NCBI RefSeq assembly: GCF_017654505.1
Contig: NC_054534.1
Location: 17,167,193 to 17,231,192, forward strand
Source: Polyodon spathula
Taxonomy: Eukaryota; Chordata; Actinopteri; Acipenseriformes; Polyodontidae
Direction of reading: 5' to 3'
DNA: 64,000 nucleotides
The translations under genes and the position numbers were made by a program. This document shows, one piece after another, positions 13,861 through 26,139 of the stretch (position 1 is its first letter; every line of letters starts with the position of its first letter). The notes beneath the pieces are model-generated. The model searched no databases. It saw only the letters and a list, made by a program, of their open reading frames with translations, and was not told the DNA's origin.

Positions 13861-13949
13861 CAGGGCAGGATGGTTCCCAACCTCAGCAGCCCCTGAAGAG
13901 GGAGCTGCCAGCCACGAGGGAGTGGGGGGAGTGCACTGCGTTGTAAACA

Positions 13950-15304
13950 TGTCAAGGTAATGTGACATGACAGCATTGATTTCCGCAATTGTCACCTATA
14001 GCTACACACGAAGCAAAGCCGTTTGCACAGATATCATGGATGAAGAGAATAATTCCAACACAATATAGTGGTATCTTTATGAACCGTTATTGTTACACTG
14101 CAGTAGTCTAACCTCTTCAGGAAATGGGACAAAATGAGCATCCCAAGAAAGGTTGTGGGGGACCAGTATTCCAAAAGCTGGACTGTCCCATCCAAAACGG
14201 GACCTGGTCACCTTACGGTTTAGATGTATAACACATTATATATGTGATGTATTCATGAAAATGTTGGGGGGGGACCTTGACCCAACCATAGCTATTGCAC
14301 TGTTTCTAGTACTTGGCATTTGCATAAGGGATAACAAGCCTTCTAGACTCGGCAATAAGAAGTGTACCAACTTTGTTAAAGTAATTCCTCCAGCTCAATT
14401 GAAAGGCTGTTGCACCTCTCCTGATGTGCAGTAGCTACCAGTTACTTAAATTCCCATATGCCTTCAGAGAATAAGTGTCTGGCCTGCCACCAAGTGACTG
14501 TCACCTGCTCAATTTACTAATTCATCATGGACAGGTCCACTGTGGCTTTCACTTTCTATTATGTGACTAGTTAGTAGCAGGCCTCTCAAACACAGACAAC
14601 AGAACAAATTGACTGCTGCTTTTCCTACACATTCGGCACATCGGTGGGCTCTGTGCTGCAAAACTCATAAGCAAGCTTTTTGGGTTAATGTGCTTCAGAT
14701 GAGTAGCCTTCTCTCCGGGATATGAGTTTTGTTATTCTTCGGAAAGTCTTTGTTAAGCCCTGCTCTAGCTGAATCACGCAACTCTCACAGGTTGTCTCAC
14801 ATGTGTCTAGTTTATGAAGAGTGTTGTTAGAGAACAGACACTCTACTGAAACGTGGCTCACATTCCCGTGCTGTTAAAGGCCTTTCTTTTGTGCTGTTTC
14901 GAGCTGTTAGATTGGGGAATTTGCTTGATTCAGAGTGCAAAAGCAAAGAATTGTGTGAAGGAAAGAAATTTTGTAATCCTCATAAACGAAATCCATTTGA
15001 ACCCTTAAGAAAACACATCAGCAGGATTTCAAACTGTTGTAGTGCAAATTTATTTATTTATTTTTTTTGTCTTGATTAATTAAAGTTTGCATGACAGGTC
15101 AATGCGAGTACATACCCAATGTGATGTCATTTGGTTTAACAGCTGAACAACTTTAGCTGCATCTTATTTTCATAGAAGCTTCTCATACATAGGGAATGCA
15201 GTGCCTAAAGTAATGAAGCACAGCTTCCCCCTAATAATGAAAATTAGCACTAGCTAAGAAAGAACAGAGAAAAGGCAGGGAGTGCTCAAGCTTTTAGAAA
15301 GTGT
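13950..15304. other. intergenic DNA
   Basis: No recognised gene. Open frames at 14153 and 14891 show no family resemblance. A stretch near 14120-14215 (gggacctggtcacctta) looks faintly like the reverse of a stretch near 10895-10930, perhaps an old non-autonomous repeat. Confidence 0.6.
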
Positions 15305-15545
15305 ACAGCTATGGCCAAAAGTCTTGCATCATCTGGAAGTTTAGGATTGTTTAGGATTATATATAAAAACATAATTTAGATATTTTATTTAACATTATGT
15401 AATCAAATAAACTACAAAATGATACTGTAAAAGTCAACAGGAAGCCTTAATAGTCGAAATGTCACATTTTAAAATTTTCCTCAGTTTTTTGTTAAATTTA
15501 TGGGAAAACTACAAAGCGGCGTGTAATCCAATATGTTAACGTAAC
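15305..15545 (+). mobile_element. possible Tc1/mariner-type remnant
   Basis: Begins cagctatggccaaaagtctt, resembling terminal sequences common in fish Tc1-like elements. No transposase frame and no matching second terminus was found, so this is weak. Confidence 0.3.
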
Positions 15546-15559
15546 ATTGTTCTGCATGT

Positions 15560-16385
15560 TTAGTTTAGCATTAGTTAATTATATAGCCACAGCTATACAA
15601 ACAATATGCTGTTTCCTATTTAGTTTAATTTGCGTAATGTTCCTAAAATCTGATTTGTAATACAAGTAATTTCCAAGCATTCAGAGCATTTTATTTATAC
15701 TTTCTCAGAAAACTCATTTGTTGCATTATGGAGTTTGTTCATTTAGCATACCAGTGTTGATTAGATAGCTTAGAGTTTCACAGCGAGCACCTTCAAAAAG
15801 GCTTTGAGATGTTTTCAGAGTGTCATTTTATTGAATTGCAAGACAGTTCCTCAAAGTTTTGAATCCATCTGAAAGAAAAATTAGGTCCTGTGACCAATCT
15901 GGAACAGTAAGGTATTCCTTGTAAAGCACTTCTACATTGTGTTTACAGACTGGGAAGTATGAGTGCTATGTAATGTGAAGACATTAACAGTGATGTACAA
16001 GGCAGAGTTAGTTGTAAATGTGTATATATTGGAAATGGTGTTTATTCCTCTCTCTATAGGATATCAAAAATCTATTTTCAATTTCATAGAGTGCAGAGGA
16101 GTTTATTGTTGGTCATACAAAAATGCAAATATTCTGCAAACTTAAATGAAAACCACCTGTGGTGAAACATAATTAAATGTGATATCTATCATTAAAAAAA
16201 AAAAAGGTTTTATTTGAATTTGAGCAGCTGCTACTCAGCATTCACTGCATGGGGAAAATGTAAAACCTTCTGCAGTTATCTCCGGAATCAATCTGCTACA
16301 TAAAATATGTGTCATTATATGTCTTATATCCATCTTATATCCAAAGTTCTGGTGATGGACAAAGGTGTTTTTATATGTTTTCACA
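15560..16385. other. intergenic AT-rich DNA
   Basis: Nothing recognised. An A-run lies at about 16194-16204. Confidence 0.7.
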
Positions 16386-16683
16386 AAACAATTTAGACCC
16401 AGGGTACTTTTTCGACCAGAAAAAAGAAACAAGGACCAGGGTTCTCAAATGGAGATTAGACAAAGGGGTATACAGAACAGAAAATAGGAGGCACTTTTTT
16501 ACACAGAGAATTGTGTGAGTCTGGAACCAACTCCCCAGTAATGTTGTTGAAGCTGACACCCTGGGATCCTTCAAGAAGCTGCTTGATGAGATTCTGGGAT
16601 CAATAAGCTACTAACAACCAAACAAGCGGGATGGGCCAAATGGCCTCCTGTCGTTTGTAAATTGTCTTATGTTCTTAAGTTCT
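16386..16683 (+). mobile_element. CR1-like LINE 3' end
   Basis: Translates (with one in-frame TGA) as YRTENRRHFFTQRIV, then VWNQLPSNVVEADTLGSFKK and LLDEILGSISY stop. This is the conserved C-terminus of CR1-group reverse transcriptase polyproteins. It then runs into a tail ending cttatgttctt. Severely 5'-truncated, as usual for this group. Confidence 0.8.
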
Positions 16684-17021
16684 TTTGTCTGTATTGTTAG
16701 TGGAGTTTGATATTTGTGCCTTTTTTTTTTTCCACACACGAGAAACACACAATAAAAGCCTTGCAAATATTTATGGCTTTACAGTACATAAAAATGTGCT
16801 AAACCATTTGAATTGTTTTTCAATTTTGATGACACATATGTTCCCACTTATTGTTTATTACATCGTTTTATTTATTTTTGTATTTCCATTTAACCAGTTG
16901 CTCTTGTGTCTTTGTCAACTTTCTGTTATAGGAACTGAACAATTTGAATGTGTTTATAGTGACAGTTTTATCTTACAACACGGCTTAGCCACACTTTGAA
17001 CCCTAAGTGTTTTAAGGTGTA

Positions 17022-17098
17022 TATTTATGTAAAACAAAAGAATGGCTGTTTTAAGGTGTATATTTATGTAAAATAAATGAATGGCTGTGTAAATGGTT
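17022..17098. repeat. tandem duplication of a ~39-bp unit
   Basis: Two adjacent copies of ttttaaggtgtatatttatg followed by taaaa(c/t)aaa and gaatggctgt, differing at a few positions. Confidence 0.9.
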
Positions 17099-17579
17099 AC
17101 ACTGCAGGATACTAAGGGGAGCTCTCTTGTGGTACTCTTATAATAACATTTCTTCCACTGCAATACCAGTTGCTGTATATGTTAAAAATTCAGCAGGAGA
17201 GTGGGAGTTAAAAAGATGGCTGCCTTAACACTAACAAAGCAGCTTTGAAGAAAAGTTTACATTTGCCAAATGTAAAGGGAGTGTAATATAAAGACTGACT
17301 ACTAATACCTACAATCTGTGTCCATTTGATTTACATAATTTTCTGGTTTGTCTTGTCTAGTTGAATTATATCGCTCACTGAGTGAAGAAAACGCTTCTTA
17401 GATTTATTGTAAACATAAACATAAGTTCATTAACACAAACATTGATTTTATTTTAATTAAACAGAATACATAAGCACAATAGACTTCTATTTATACTGAA
17501 GTGTGTTCCCTTTTCATGTTGCCATTCCAATACTTGTTGGAGGATATGGAAATATTTGATCTAAAATATAAAAGCACAT

Positions 17580-17680
17580 AAGAACAGACGAAAGTTTAGA
17601 AACAAGAAAAGGCCATTCGGCCAGTTAAGTCTCGTCCATTGTTGGCACACCATTCTCCCCTACTAGGGGGAACTAGTTAT
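17580..17680 (-). mobile_element. CR1-like 3' tail fragment
   Basis: Contains acataagaac then gaaagttta and ggccattcgg, the tail motif shared with the copies at 10019 and 16683. Only the last part of the element is present, with diverged flanks. Orientation is taken from the tail (reads on the minus strand). Confidence 0.55.
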
Positions 17681-20600
17681 ATATAAGTGTGCTAAACCAT
17701 TTGATTTGTTTTTCACTTTTTAATGATGCATATGTTCCCACATATTGTTTATTACATTGTGTTCATGTACTTCAAAATGTATGTGTCAGCAAAGGCAGCC
17801 TAGCTAAAGAAAGGGGGGGCTTTATGAGCACAGACTAACACAATACAAACAAAATCCATCAGCAACACAGGGAAATTCTGTCATCCTAACAATAAACATG
17901 TGCAACTCCTCTTACAATTAAACACACGCACATTCCTTTCAGAATGGTTTGATACTGAGTGAAATGTTTTCTTAGATTAAAAAAAACTAAACCGCAACAA
18001 ATGACGAGAATACCTTCGTAAATGTGCCACAGGTCCCAGAGATGCCATGCTCTAATACTAGGAGATTGGAAGTTGCAAAGTAACCATGCGTATGGCATTT
18101 GGTTTTTTTAGTTCCGATTTGCTAGACTTGGGGCACTGATGGATCAAAGTGATTAACACTTAACAAGTTCTCTTAACTATTACACTACTGTTGCTTCTTA
18201 ACCCTGTAGAGTACACAAGGAATTGAGCAGTTCAAATGGCTTCTTCTTAAAGTACATTTGAAAGTGACTCGGGTATCACAATCAAAATGACCATTTGAAT
18301 GACCAGATCCAAGCTGTCAGTACATTTTAAACCCTGTTTCGTGCACCTCATTGCAAAAATAAGAAAGCTAGCCTAATTTTTGTTTGTGGTTATCCCTTGA
18401 ACTGTAAAGGGTTAATCATGGCAGCACTGCTAATGCTGTTCTAATGAACATTGTTTTAAAATCATCATATTAACCTTCTTTCTTTCCCAATGCAGTCAGC
18501 ACCTTTTGTATCCTAACAACAGTCATAAACTTAAAACCCATTACTTTAATCTATAAATGAAGCATAAACACACATTTATTATATAGTCAGACAGTCCCAC
18601 TAGAAAATTTTGGTTTAATCGTATTTTTAAAGGCTCAACTCTAACGTAAGCTTTTTCTGACAGTAGCAGGAAACAAAAACATGATAGTATTCATGTAGTT
18701 ACTGACTTATTATACACATGTATGCTTCACACCTTGTGTGTATCCTGCGTCCTTCTAAAATTTGTTAAAGTGCGTGCATACTATTCGGAAAACTCTGGTA
18801 TACATCCAAACTAATAAAAAAAAAAAAAAAAAAAAGACGTTACATTGTGCAAAAAAGCACATATTTAATCAATTTGCATATTGTACCAGACATGTGCATG
18901 AGTTTATGAACAATCATGCACAGCTCATATCTCTTCTAATAAAACAAAGCTGTCGTTTGAAAAAGATGGTTTTGGAATATGAATATAAATATAGCATGAC
19001 AAATGGTAGGAGTTTCGTGAGAGTGTGCTCAACTGAAACACATCTGAGAGCAGGTCGACTTGTATTAAAGATGTAAATAACCTGATGGACTAAGGAAAAA
19101 AAGGTGGGGGAAATCTTGCTCTTCTCCTTGATAAAGAAGTCAAACACAAATAAATGAAGCAGTGAATGAAATCAGTGGCTAGTATGGCTGCAGTTACAAG
19201 ACTTGCAAATAAAATGAACAGTAAGAATACTAAAAAATAACTGAAAATGTTAAATAAAAACAAACTAAAACAATAAAAATAAACTAAAAACATTTCACTC
19301 ATCACAAGAAATAAGTCATCCTTTTTTCTATTATCCTTTTTAGTTGATTTATTTCTGAAATTTAAGATTAAGTGTTAAAACCATAAAAAAGATAATGGAT
19401 GGATAGATGGAAACACATTTTTTTTTTTTTACCTTCTCTGCTAGTCTGTTGTAATACTGCTTTTTGTTGTGTAATACTTATGGAATGGTACATTTTATAA
19501 TCACAATAACACTATTTTCTGTTGAATTATAATTTAAACCTTGATGTGTCTTAACATCAAACTAGCCAATTAGCAGCAACACCTGCCCTAGGTATAGTTT
19601 GTTCCACTGAGATTGATTGATTATAAATCATGTTATAAAGTAGAATTACACTTCATTGCAGCAAATTGGAACGCAAATATGTACCCCTAAGTTTGATGCT
19701 GAAGGTTGTTGATTTGCTACTAAGCTTTGTACTTGCATAGGGAAAAAGTACTGTTAGACTGCATTCACAGTGGGTCCGTTTCAAAGTGACTCAGCTTGGT
19801 TTGTTTTCCAAGCGGACTTTGTTGTTCACACTTTCCACCAAACGTAATGAAATGTACAGAGTGTGGACCAAACCCTCTAAACACACCCAGTGTGAACACG
19901 GCTTAGATCAAAGCTCAGCAACACTGAAGGATATTAGTGGTAGATCAAAATACTGCTGTCATTTAACTGGTTAAAATAGGACCATCCCTGGTGTTTTTTA
20001 TATTTCTTTTCAGACAGAAATACACTAAAGAGACAAGCATGCCCCATACAATATTTGTATTGTTAACCTTGTCTGTGATTGTAGATCCACCCATATAATT
20101 CATGCTGTGAAATATGGTACTATATTTGTCAAGACAGATGTTACACTAAGTTTATTTAATGCTAAAATATGATTATTTTCTTTTCTTGTTATTTTAAATG
20201 CATAAAACATTGCCCATAACTATTCCAAAATAATTGAGAGCTTCCACCTTTGTTTCACTTCTGGCTAATAACAAGTCATCATAATTTTCCTCTGGGTCTT
20301 GTGCACCTATTGTTGCCAAACAGCTGGACTTTAGTGTCTGAAGTTAAACAATAATAAAAAAACACCTTTCCCTTATTCCCACAGTTCATTGTATTTGCTC
20401 ATGGTCTGATCTCAGCTGTTTGATTTTCATGCACCATTAGTGGTTCAAACTTTTTTTTTTTTCTTGTACTGCTGAACCATAGGGTTCATTAGTCTCAGTT
20501 TGAGAATTTGTTAAAAATTATTTATTGAGCCGGTAGGGTAAATACGCTGTTGACATTTGTTTTATTTTCATTTATTAGGTTTTAACCAAGAACATACATT

Positions 20601-22187
20601 ATAATTGGTGTTTTTAAATGCCATTTTATCCACCTGATGGCTGACGCAGCACTTCTCTGTTCTCCAGACCTGTGAGATGCCAGAAAATGTGGATGATCCA
20701 GGATGATCCAGTCCCAAGCAGCACACACATCAAGGACATTTGTCTGCTGAAGTCAGCCTCCCAGGGCAACACACACACACACACTTGACAGTGGAATGGG
20801 ACTATTATATAAAACAATGGGACTATTATATAAAACAAAAATGATTAAACAAAATAAATGAAACAATGTACTCATGGGGCTCCCACACAGTCTAAATAAA
20901 AGATGAAAAAACTGGCTTCTAAATAGAAGCAAAGTGATACCTAAATGGGTCAACCCTATCGCAGCACACACGTGAAAACACTAAACAGTTAGTCTGTTGT
21001 ACAAAAGGGTTAAATTGAAGTATTATTTTTCATAGCAGAGGGGTAGTACTGAATGAATGCTAACCAGTGTTTTAAAATACATTTTGTCACACAACTGCTT
21101 TTTTTTTTTTTGTAACTGTATTTTAGAAATTCCACTCAAATAATAATAAAAAAATGTTAATCCTTAGAGATGTGACAAAACTGGTACCGTATTCACCACT
21201 GGTCCTAGGCTGTCTTGTGAACAAACAAAATGGAGTCAGGTCTGACAATGTATGCCATTTAAACTACAAATTGTAAAGTATTAGTAAGAAAAAGGTTTAA
21301 TTAAGATTTCAAAAGTGCGAAAAAGTTAAACATGTTTTTCTTGCTCTTGGATACATGTGTGTCTTGCACTATGTCTTTGAAAAGGAATAAATGTGCTTGG
21401 GAATTATTTTAGAATTAAAACACATAAGGCTGTTGTCTTATTAAATTAAGTGTTACCACTTCCAGTCTCTATACAGTATTTTCTTTATGAAAATTAAACT
21501 TTCTATGGCATAATTAACAGGCTGTACATTGTCTTGTGCTGCTATAAGCCCCATAAATGACTGTGTTGTAAGTATATGGCTGTGTAATTCTTGTATCAGC
21601 TACACACCTAAAAAAAAAATACTTAAAATGTTTAGATTGTCATCTCTGTAACATCTCTATGTTGACAGTGTTGTTACAGTAATGACACTGTTACTTAAAA
21701 TTTCCGCTCATCTGTGTGTCAAGCTTTTTCACAATGAACACTGCGAAAGTGTTTGTAGTGAAAAAGCTCGACATCGATGCTTCCATTTTCAAACCTGCTG
21801 ACTAACGCATGTTAAAATACTTTAACATTCTTAGTAGTGCCCGCTAGCAATATGCCTTGCCCATGATTTATTGCAATACACTACTACAGACACTATCTCA
21901 TACGGAAATAGAAATTTGGTTAACTGTATGTATTCTACAGCAATTGTTCTCACTTTCTTGTAAAATAACGGTTGTGAGGCAGTTAGAAGGACTTTGTTTT
22001 AGCCAAGTACATATAGTATACTCAGCTAGACCTAACTGTAAGTGACTGTTCCACTCACCCATGTAATAAATAAGGCACAGTTGTTGTGTAACGTAGTTTT
22101 AAAAATTAAATTCTAATGCATTTAAGTCACTTTGCTTAAAATGTGTGCATTACACTTTGTATTAAGTGTTTTTTAAGGTATATAAGT

Positions 22188-22189
<2 letters not shown>
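17681..22189. other. intergenic AT-rich DNA
   Basis: No gene recognised. It contains a diverged second copy of a 75-bp segment (17686-17760), an A-run at about 18816-18835, a 10-bp tandem (ggatgatcca) near 20690-20710 and a tandem pair of about 21 bp near 20808-20838 (gggactattatataaaaca). Open frames are short and without family resemblance. Confidence 0.7.

Positions 22190-22262
<73 letters not shown>
22190..22262. repeat. (AT)n microsatellite
   Basis: About 73 bp of uninterrupted alternating AT. Confidence 0.97.
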
Positions 22263-22264
<2 letters not shown>

Positions 22265-23507
22265 ATCATTCCTGAAGGCTTTGAAAACAGACTGTAAAAC
22301 ATTTCTGTCTAATGTTTCTTGCAGATCTTTTTTTTAAATTCTAATAAAATATTAGTAAATCTTGCAGTCGTTGGCAGCAGAAATATAATCCATTATGCTC
22401 ATGTCAACAGAGTAATCATTCTCTCAGTGGTTATGTACACTTAGAGAGTTTTACAGGCAGGCATGTTTTAGACATCGTTCATCAGTCACTATAAAAAGTT
22501 TTGTATAAAAAATGCTTACGATTCAGACTAATTGAATGGGCCACGGATCAAGTTTGTTTTTTTTGTTTTTTTTTTTTTTACACACAAATAATACCTGTTA
22601 ATATTTGAAAACGAACTAGAAGTAATGTTAGGTTAAGTTACTAAACAAATCATAACAGAACTGGTGCCGAAACTGTTTGACATCTGAATGACACTGATTG
22701 TTGATCATAATCCCTGGTAATTCCATCTGTAGTTTCAAAAATATACCTTCTAAAATAATTTAGAGACGGGCATGAACCTGATTTAAAGCATAAATGGTCT
22801 CTCCTGTTCACTTTACATCTTGAGTAGAGCTTCAATCAGAGGCGTTTGAGCATTTCCTAAGCAACATTTAGTGATAAGGAATTCAGTATAACACTGTTAA
22901 AACTGCATAATGCACTACATATTGAGTAACTAAAGTGCCATCAACTGTATTTACACCTCACAAAATAGCCATCTGATTTGACTGGAGTCGGGATGTCTGT
23001 GTTTGAGGCCAAATCCATGGGCAGAAATCAAGGGGGTAGCATAAGTTAAAAACGTTAAGACTTTTCAAACTGCAGATTTTTTTTTTTTCCCACAAAAATA
23101 AATAAGAAAAATAACAAACATTAGGGAAGGCTCTGGAGACTGCCAAAATACCTAACCTAAACTAGTCATTACTAAGATAATGTCTGGTATCTGCATTCAT
23201 ACAGACAACAACATAATCTGCACTGTACCTTGCAAAAGCTGGTGAGCATGACCAACACTACAGTACTTCTTTTTAACAAATCTCCTTGAAAATCAATAAG
23301 AAACAATAGTGCACCTATCTCAGCAACTGCACAAAGGTTTATCCATACTGGATTCTCAATTCCACTAATATTATGAGGAAGTCAAAAAGGCATAGTTAGC
23401 CTAATATTCTGTTGAGCTAGGAGGTTAATAGTTAAATGTCTTATTTTTGTATGTGAGCAAGTTTACCTGTTACATTGACGTTAGGTTATTATCATAACCC
23501 TGTTTCC
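22263..23507. other. intergenic AT-rich DNA
   Basis: I see no gene, RNA or recognised mobile element. T-runs occur at 22557-22580 and 23079-23088. Confidence 0.7.
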
Positions 23508-23720
23508 CTGAAATAGAAATGTAACCATTACCTAATCAGTGTTTACCTCCTAAGACCCCAAAACGTGAATAGATATATCAAAGCTGCTCCGCCATGCCTG
23601 TGATGCAGTCATGCCCACCCCAGAGGGCATAAATGGACTGCACACACAGATGTCCTTCAAGCCTGCTGCAATCATGGACTCAGCAACCTTGAAGGTTAAT
23701 GGTTACATTTCTATTTCAGG
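23508..23720. mobile_element. MITE-like element with terminal inverted repeats
   Basis: The left end ccctgaaatagaaatgtaac, continuing cattac, is matched by its reverse complement at the right end (about 23695-23720, catta to tttcaggg). The stem is about 25 bp in an element of about 213 bp with no coding capacity. Family not assigned. Confidence 0.65.
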
Positions 23721-24385
23721 GTGTCACAGAGACGGGCGGCGTCAGAACCAGGAAAAGGAATGAACGACAGAGAGGTGTGGTTTGGTGGTTTAATAAACAG
23801 AACAGAAAATAAAAAGGTTGTACAAACAAACACAAACACAGGACATGGCACACGTCGCCAAAACAAAAAAGACAAACAAAACGGACTAGAGAGACAAACG
23901 CGGTGAGCAGATACTTTAACTACTATTATTATTATTCTTATGATTACTTTTACCTCCGTCTCCTATCCCGTTCTCCACTCACCGAATACCCAACCACGAG
24001 TGGGTGAAAACATGCTGTTTTTATGCAGCTGTACCAAGACTCGATTGCTAATCAATCATTCAATTGGAGTCGCGGTACAACTGCATGTGAATTAATAAAG
24101 TGCAATTCCCCGTGCTTATATATTATTACTTTTTACTTGCACGTGAAGTGCTTTGCAATCCTCATGCCTAAAGACAAATGTACATTTTAAACATTCGTGT
24201 TACAGACCTGTTTATATTCCGTGCACCAATGACTATACACCAACATTTAACAAACCACACGTTTTCTACACAGCGCACCAGCCGAGGCTGGACGTGACCA
24301 TAGTGATAATACACAAAAGTTAGCGAATAATATAGAAGATAAAAGCAACAAGTACTTATCTATACAGGCTCTCCCATCAGGTTCA
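23721..24385. other. repeat-like insert between two MITE-like copies
   Basis: Starts tgtcacagagacgggcggcg and is more GC/CpG-rich than its surroundings. No coding family is recognised: a 61-codon open frame at 23721 is Lys/Asn/Gln-rich and unlike known proteins. Probably a non-autonomous mobile element or LTR remnant, but no ends or target-site duplication were established. Confidence 0.35.
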
Positions 24386-24389
24386 GTTC

Positions 24390-24545
24390 TCTGAAAGGAA
24401 AAATTACATCTGTGTGTGCAGTCCTTATATGTCCTTGGGGGCTGGCATGACTATATCACAGGCTCGGCGGAGCAGCTTTAATATATCTATTCAGGTTTCA
24501 GGGTCTTTAGGAGGTAAACACCCATTAGGTAATGGTTACATTTCA
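24390..24545. mobile_element. second, inverted MITE-like copy (partial)
   Basis: The reverse complement of the first part of the 23508-23720 element. Shared blocks include acatctgtgtgtgcagtcc, ggcggagcagctt, atatatctattca, aggaggtaaacac and taggtaatggttacattt. Several substitutions separate the copies. It lacks the other terminal repeat. Confidence 0.7.
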
Positions 24546-24720
24546 TACTTAAAAGAGAACCACCACAACCTACTTAACTTGTGTGATATGGTGTAGGAAA
24601 GTAGGATAGACAGACGGGCAGACTGCTATGCAGTGCAACACGTGGCTACCGATAACTGGTTGTACATTGATCTTCTTGATCTAACAAACCTAGTTAATTA
24701 AAAACAACACCACTCCTCTC

Positions 24721-25908
24721 CAAAGTTTTGGGTAGTCACATTGTGCTCTTGACCCTTCCTCCACCCAGAACTATTGTCCTGTCTCTCGCTCTCCTTCTGT
24801 TCCTCTCTAAAACTCTCGAGGAAGATGTCATCCTTCCTCACCGAGTACTCTTTGCTTAGCCCCCTTCAATCCGGGTTCCGTCCTACACATTCCACGAAAA
24901 CCTCTCTCCACGATGTTTGGGCAGCCTCCCTCTCCTCCATTAAAATTCTCCTTGACCTCTCCTCTACCTTTGACACTGTCGATCATGCTATTCTCCTCTC
25001 TTCTCTCTGACCTGGGGATCTCAGGCACTGCTCTTGCCTGGTTTTTCTCCCATCTCTAACGGTTCCTTCCAGGTTTCCTGGGGTGGCTCTCTCTTTTCTT
25101 TGTCCCCTCTTTACAGATGTACCTCAATAATCTGTCCTGGGACCCCTCGCCTTCTCACTCTACATATGCTCGCTAGGTACTCGCATCTCTTTTAGCTTTT
25201 CCTGCCACCTTTACGCTGTTGATGTCTAGATCTTACTCTCCTTTCCCTTCTTTGACTCATCTGAGAATGCCTCTTGGCTATCTCAACTTGGACACATTCT
25301 CACCACCTCTTTATATCTGACCTCCCCATCTCAATATCCCGTGACTATCACTATCTCCATCTCCTGCTAAAAGCCTAGGTGTTATTCTTGATCCCTCCCT
25401 CTCCTTTCAACACTGTCACTCCCTGTAGCAACACCTACCGAATCAGTCGTCTCTACTTATTCCACTCAACTCCTGGTCGAAACGCTTGTACTCCAGATTA
25501 GACTATTGTAACTCTCTCCTTGCTGGTCTCCCTGCTTCAGCTATCCGCTCCCTTCAGCTCATTCAAATTTCTGCTGCTTGTCTTGAATTCTCCCAACCTT
25601 GGTACTCTCATGCTACCCCTCTGCTTCACACTCGTCACTGGCTACCTATCTCTGCTCTTACTCAAGACCCTTGTTCTTGACTACCGCTCTCTTCACCACA
25701 CTACCTCCTCCTACCTCCAATCCCTCACATCGCTGTACACCCCCTCTCCACCACTCCATCCTCCTGTGACCGCTCCTTCACTTCCTTAGCCCCTCTGTGG
25801 TGGAACCAGCTACCAGAGAACTTCAGGACTGCTCCGTCTATCACTGCTGTCTGCCGCCTCAAGACCAACCTGTTTAGACTGCACTTGTGGATCTCTTAAT
25901 CTACCCTT
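24721..25908 (+). mobile_element. L2-like LINE, 5'-truncated, decayed reverse transcriptase
   Basis: Conserved LINE reverse transcriptase blocks appear in several frames. [20 protein letters not shown] and [20 protein letters not shown] (motif A region) lie at about 24860-25010. VPQ-stop-SVLGPLAFSLYI lies at about 25120. YAVD in place of catalytic YADD is at 25212-25223, with a stop at 25227. RLDYCNSLLAGLPASAIRSL starts near 25495, and the C-terminal WWNQLPENFRTAPSIT ends at a stop near 25900. Frameshifts and stops make it inactive. The L2/CR1-group assignment comes from these motifs. Tail sequence may continue to about 26095. Confidence 0.85.
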
Positions 25909-26139
25909 CCTACTACACACTGGACTTCGTGGATCTTCAGCTAATGCACTATCCTTGCACTAGTATTATGTCATTGTGGATACATCTTGAAATCCTTACT
26001 TGTTGCATCCTAGTTCATATTGTATTTTAGTAGTATTATTTGCAGTGACTAAACTGTATAGTATTTAAATATGAATCTTGCATTGTAACACTGTACTGCC
26101 AAACAAACAAAACAAATCCATATGTACAAACAACATTGC

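Noticed and set aside
1..26000. Coding exons of FANCC or another neighbour expected beside PTCH1
   Set aside because: Looked for FANCC-like N-terminal coding sequence and other recognisable exons and found none; only mobile-element remnants show protein similarity.
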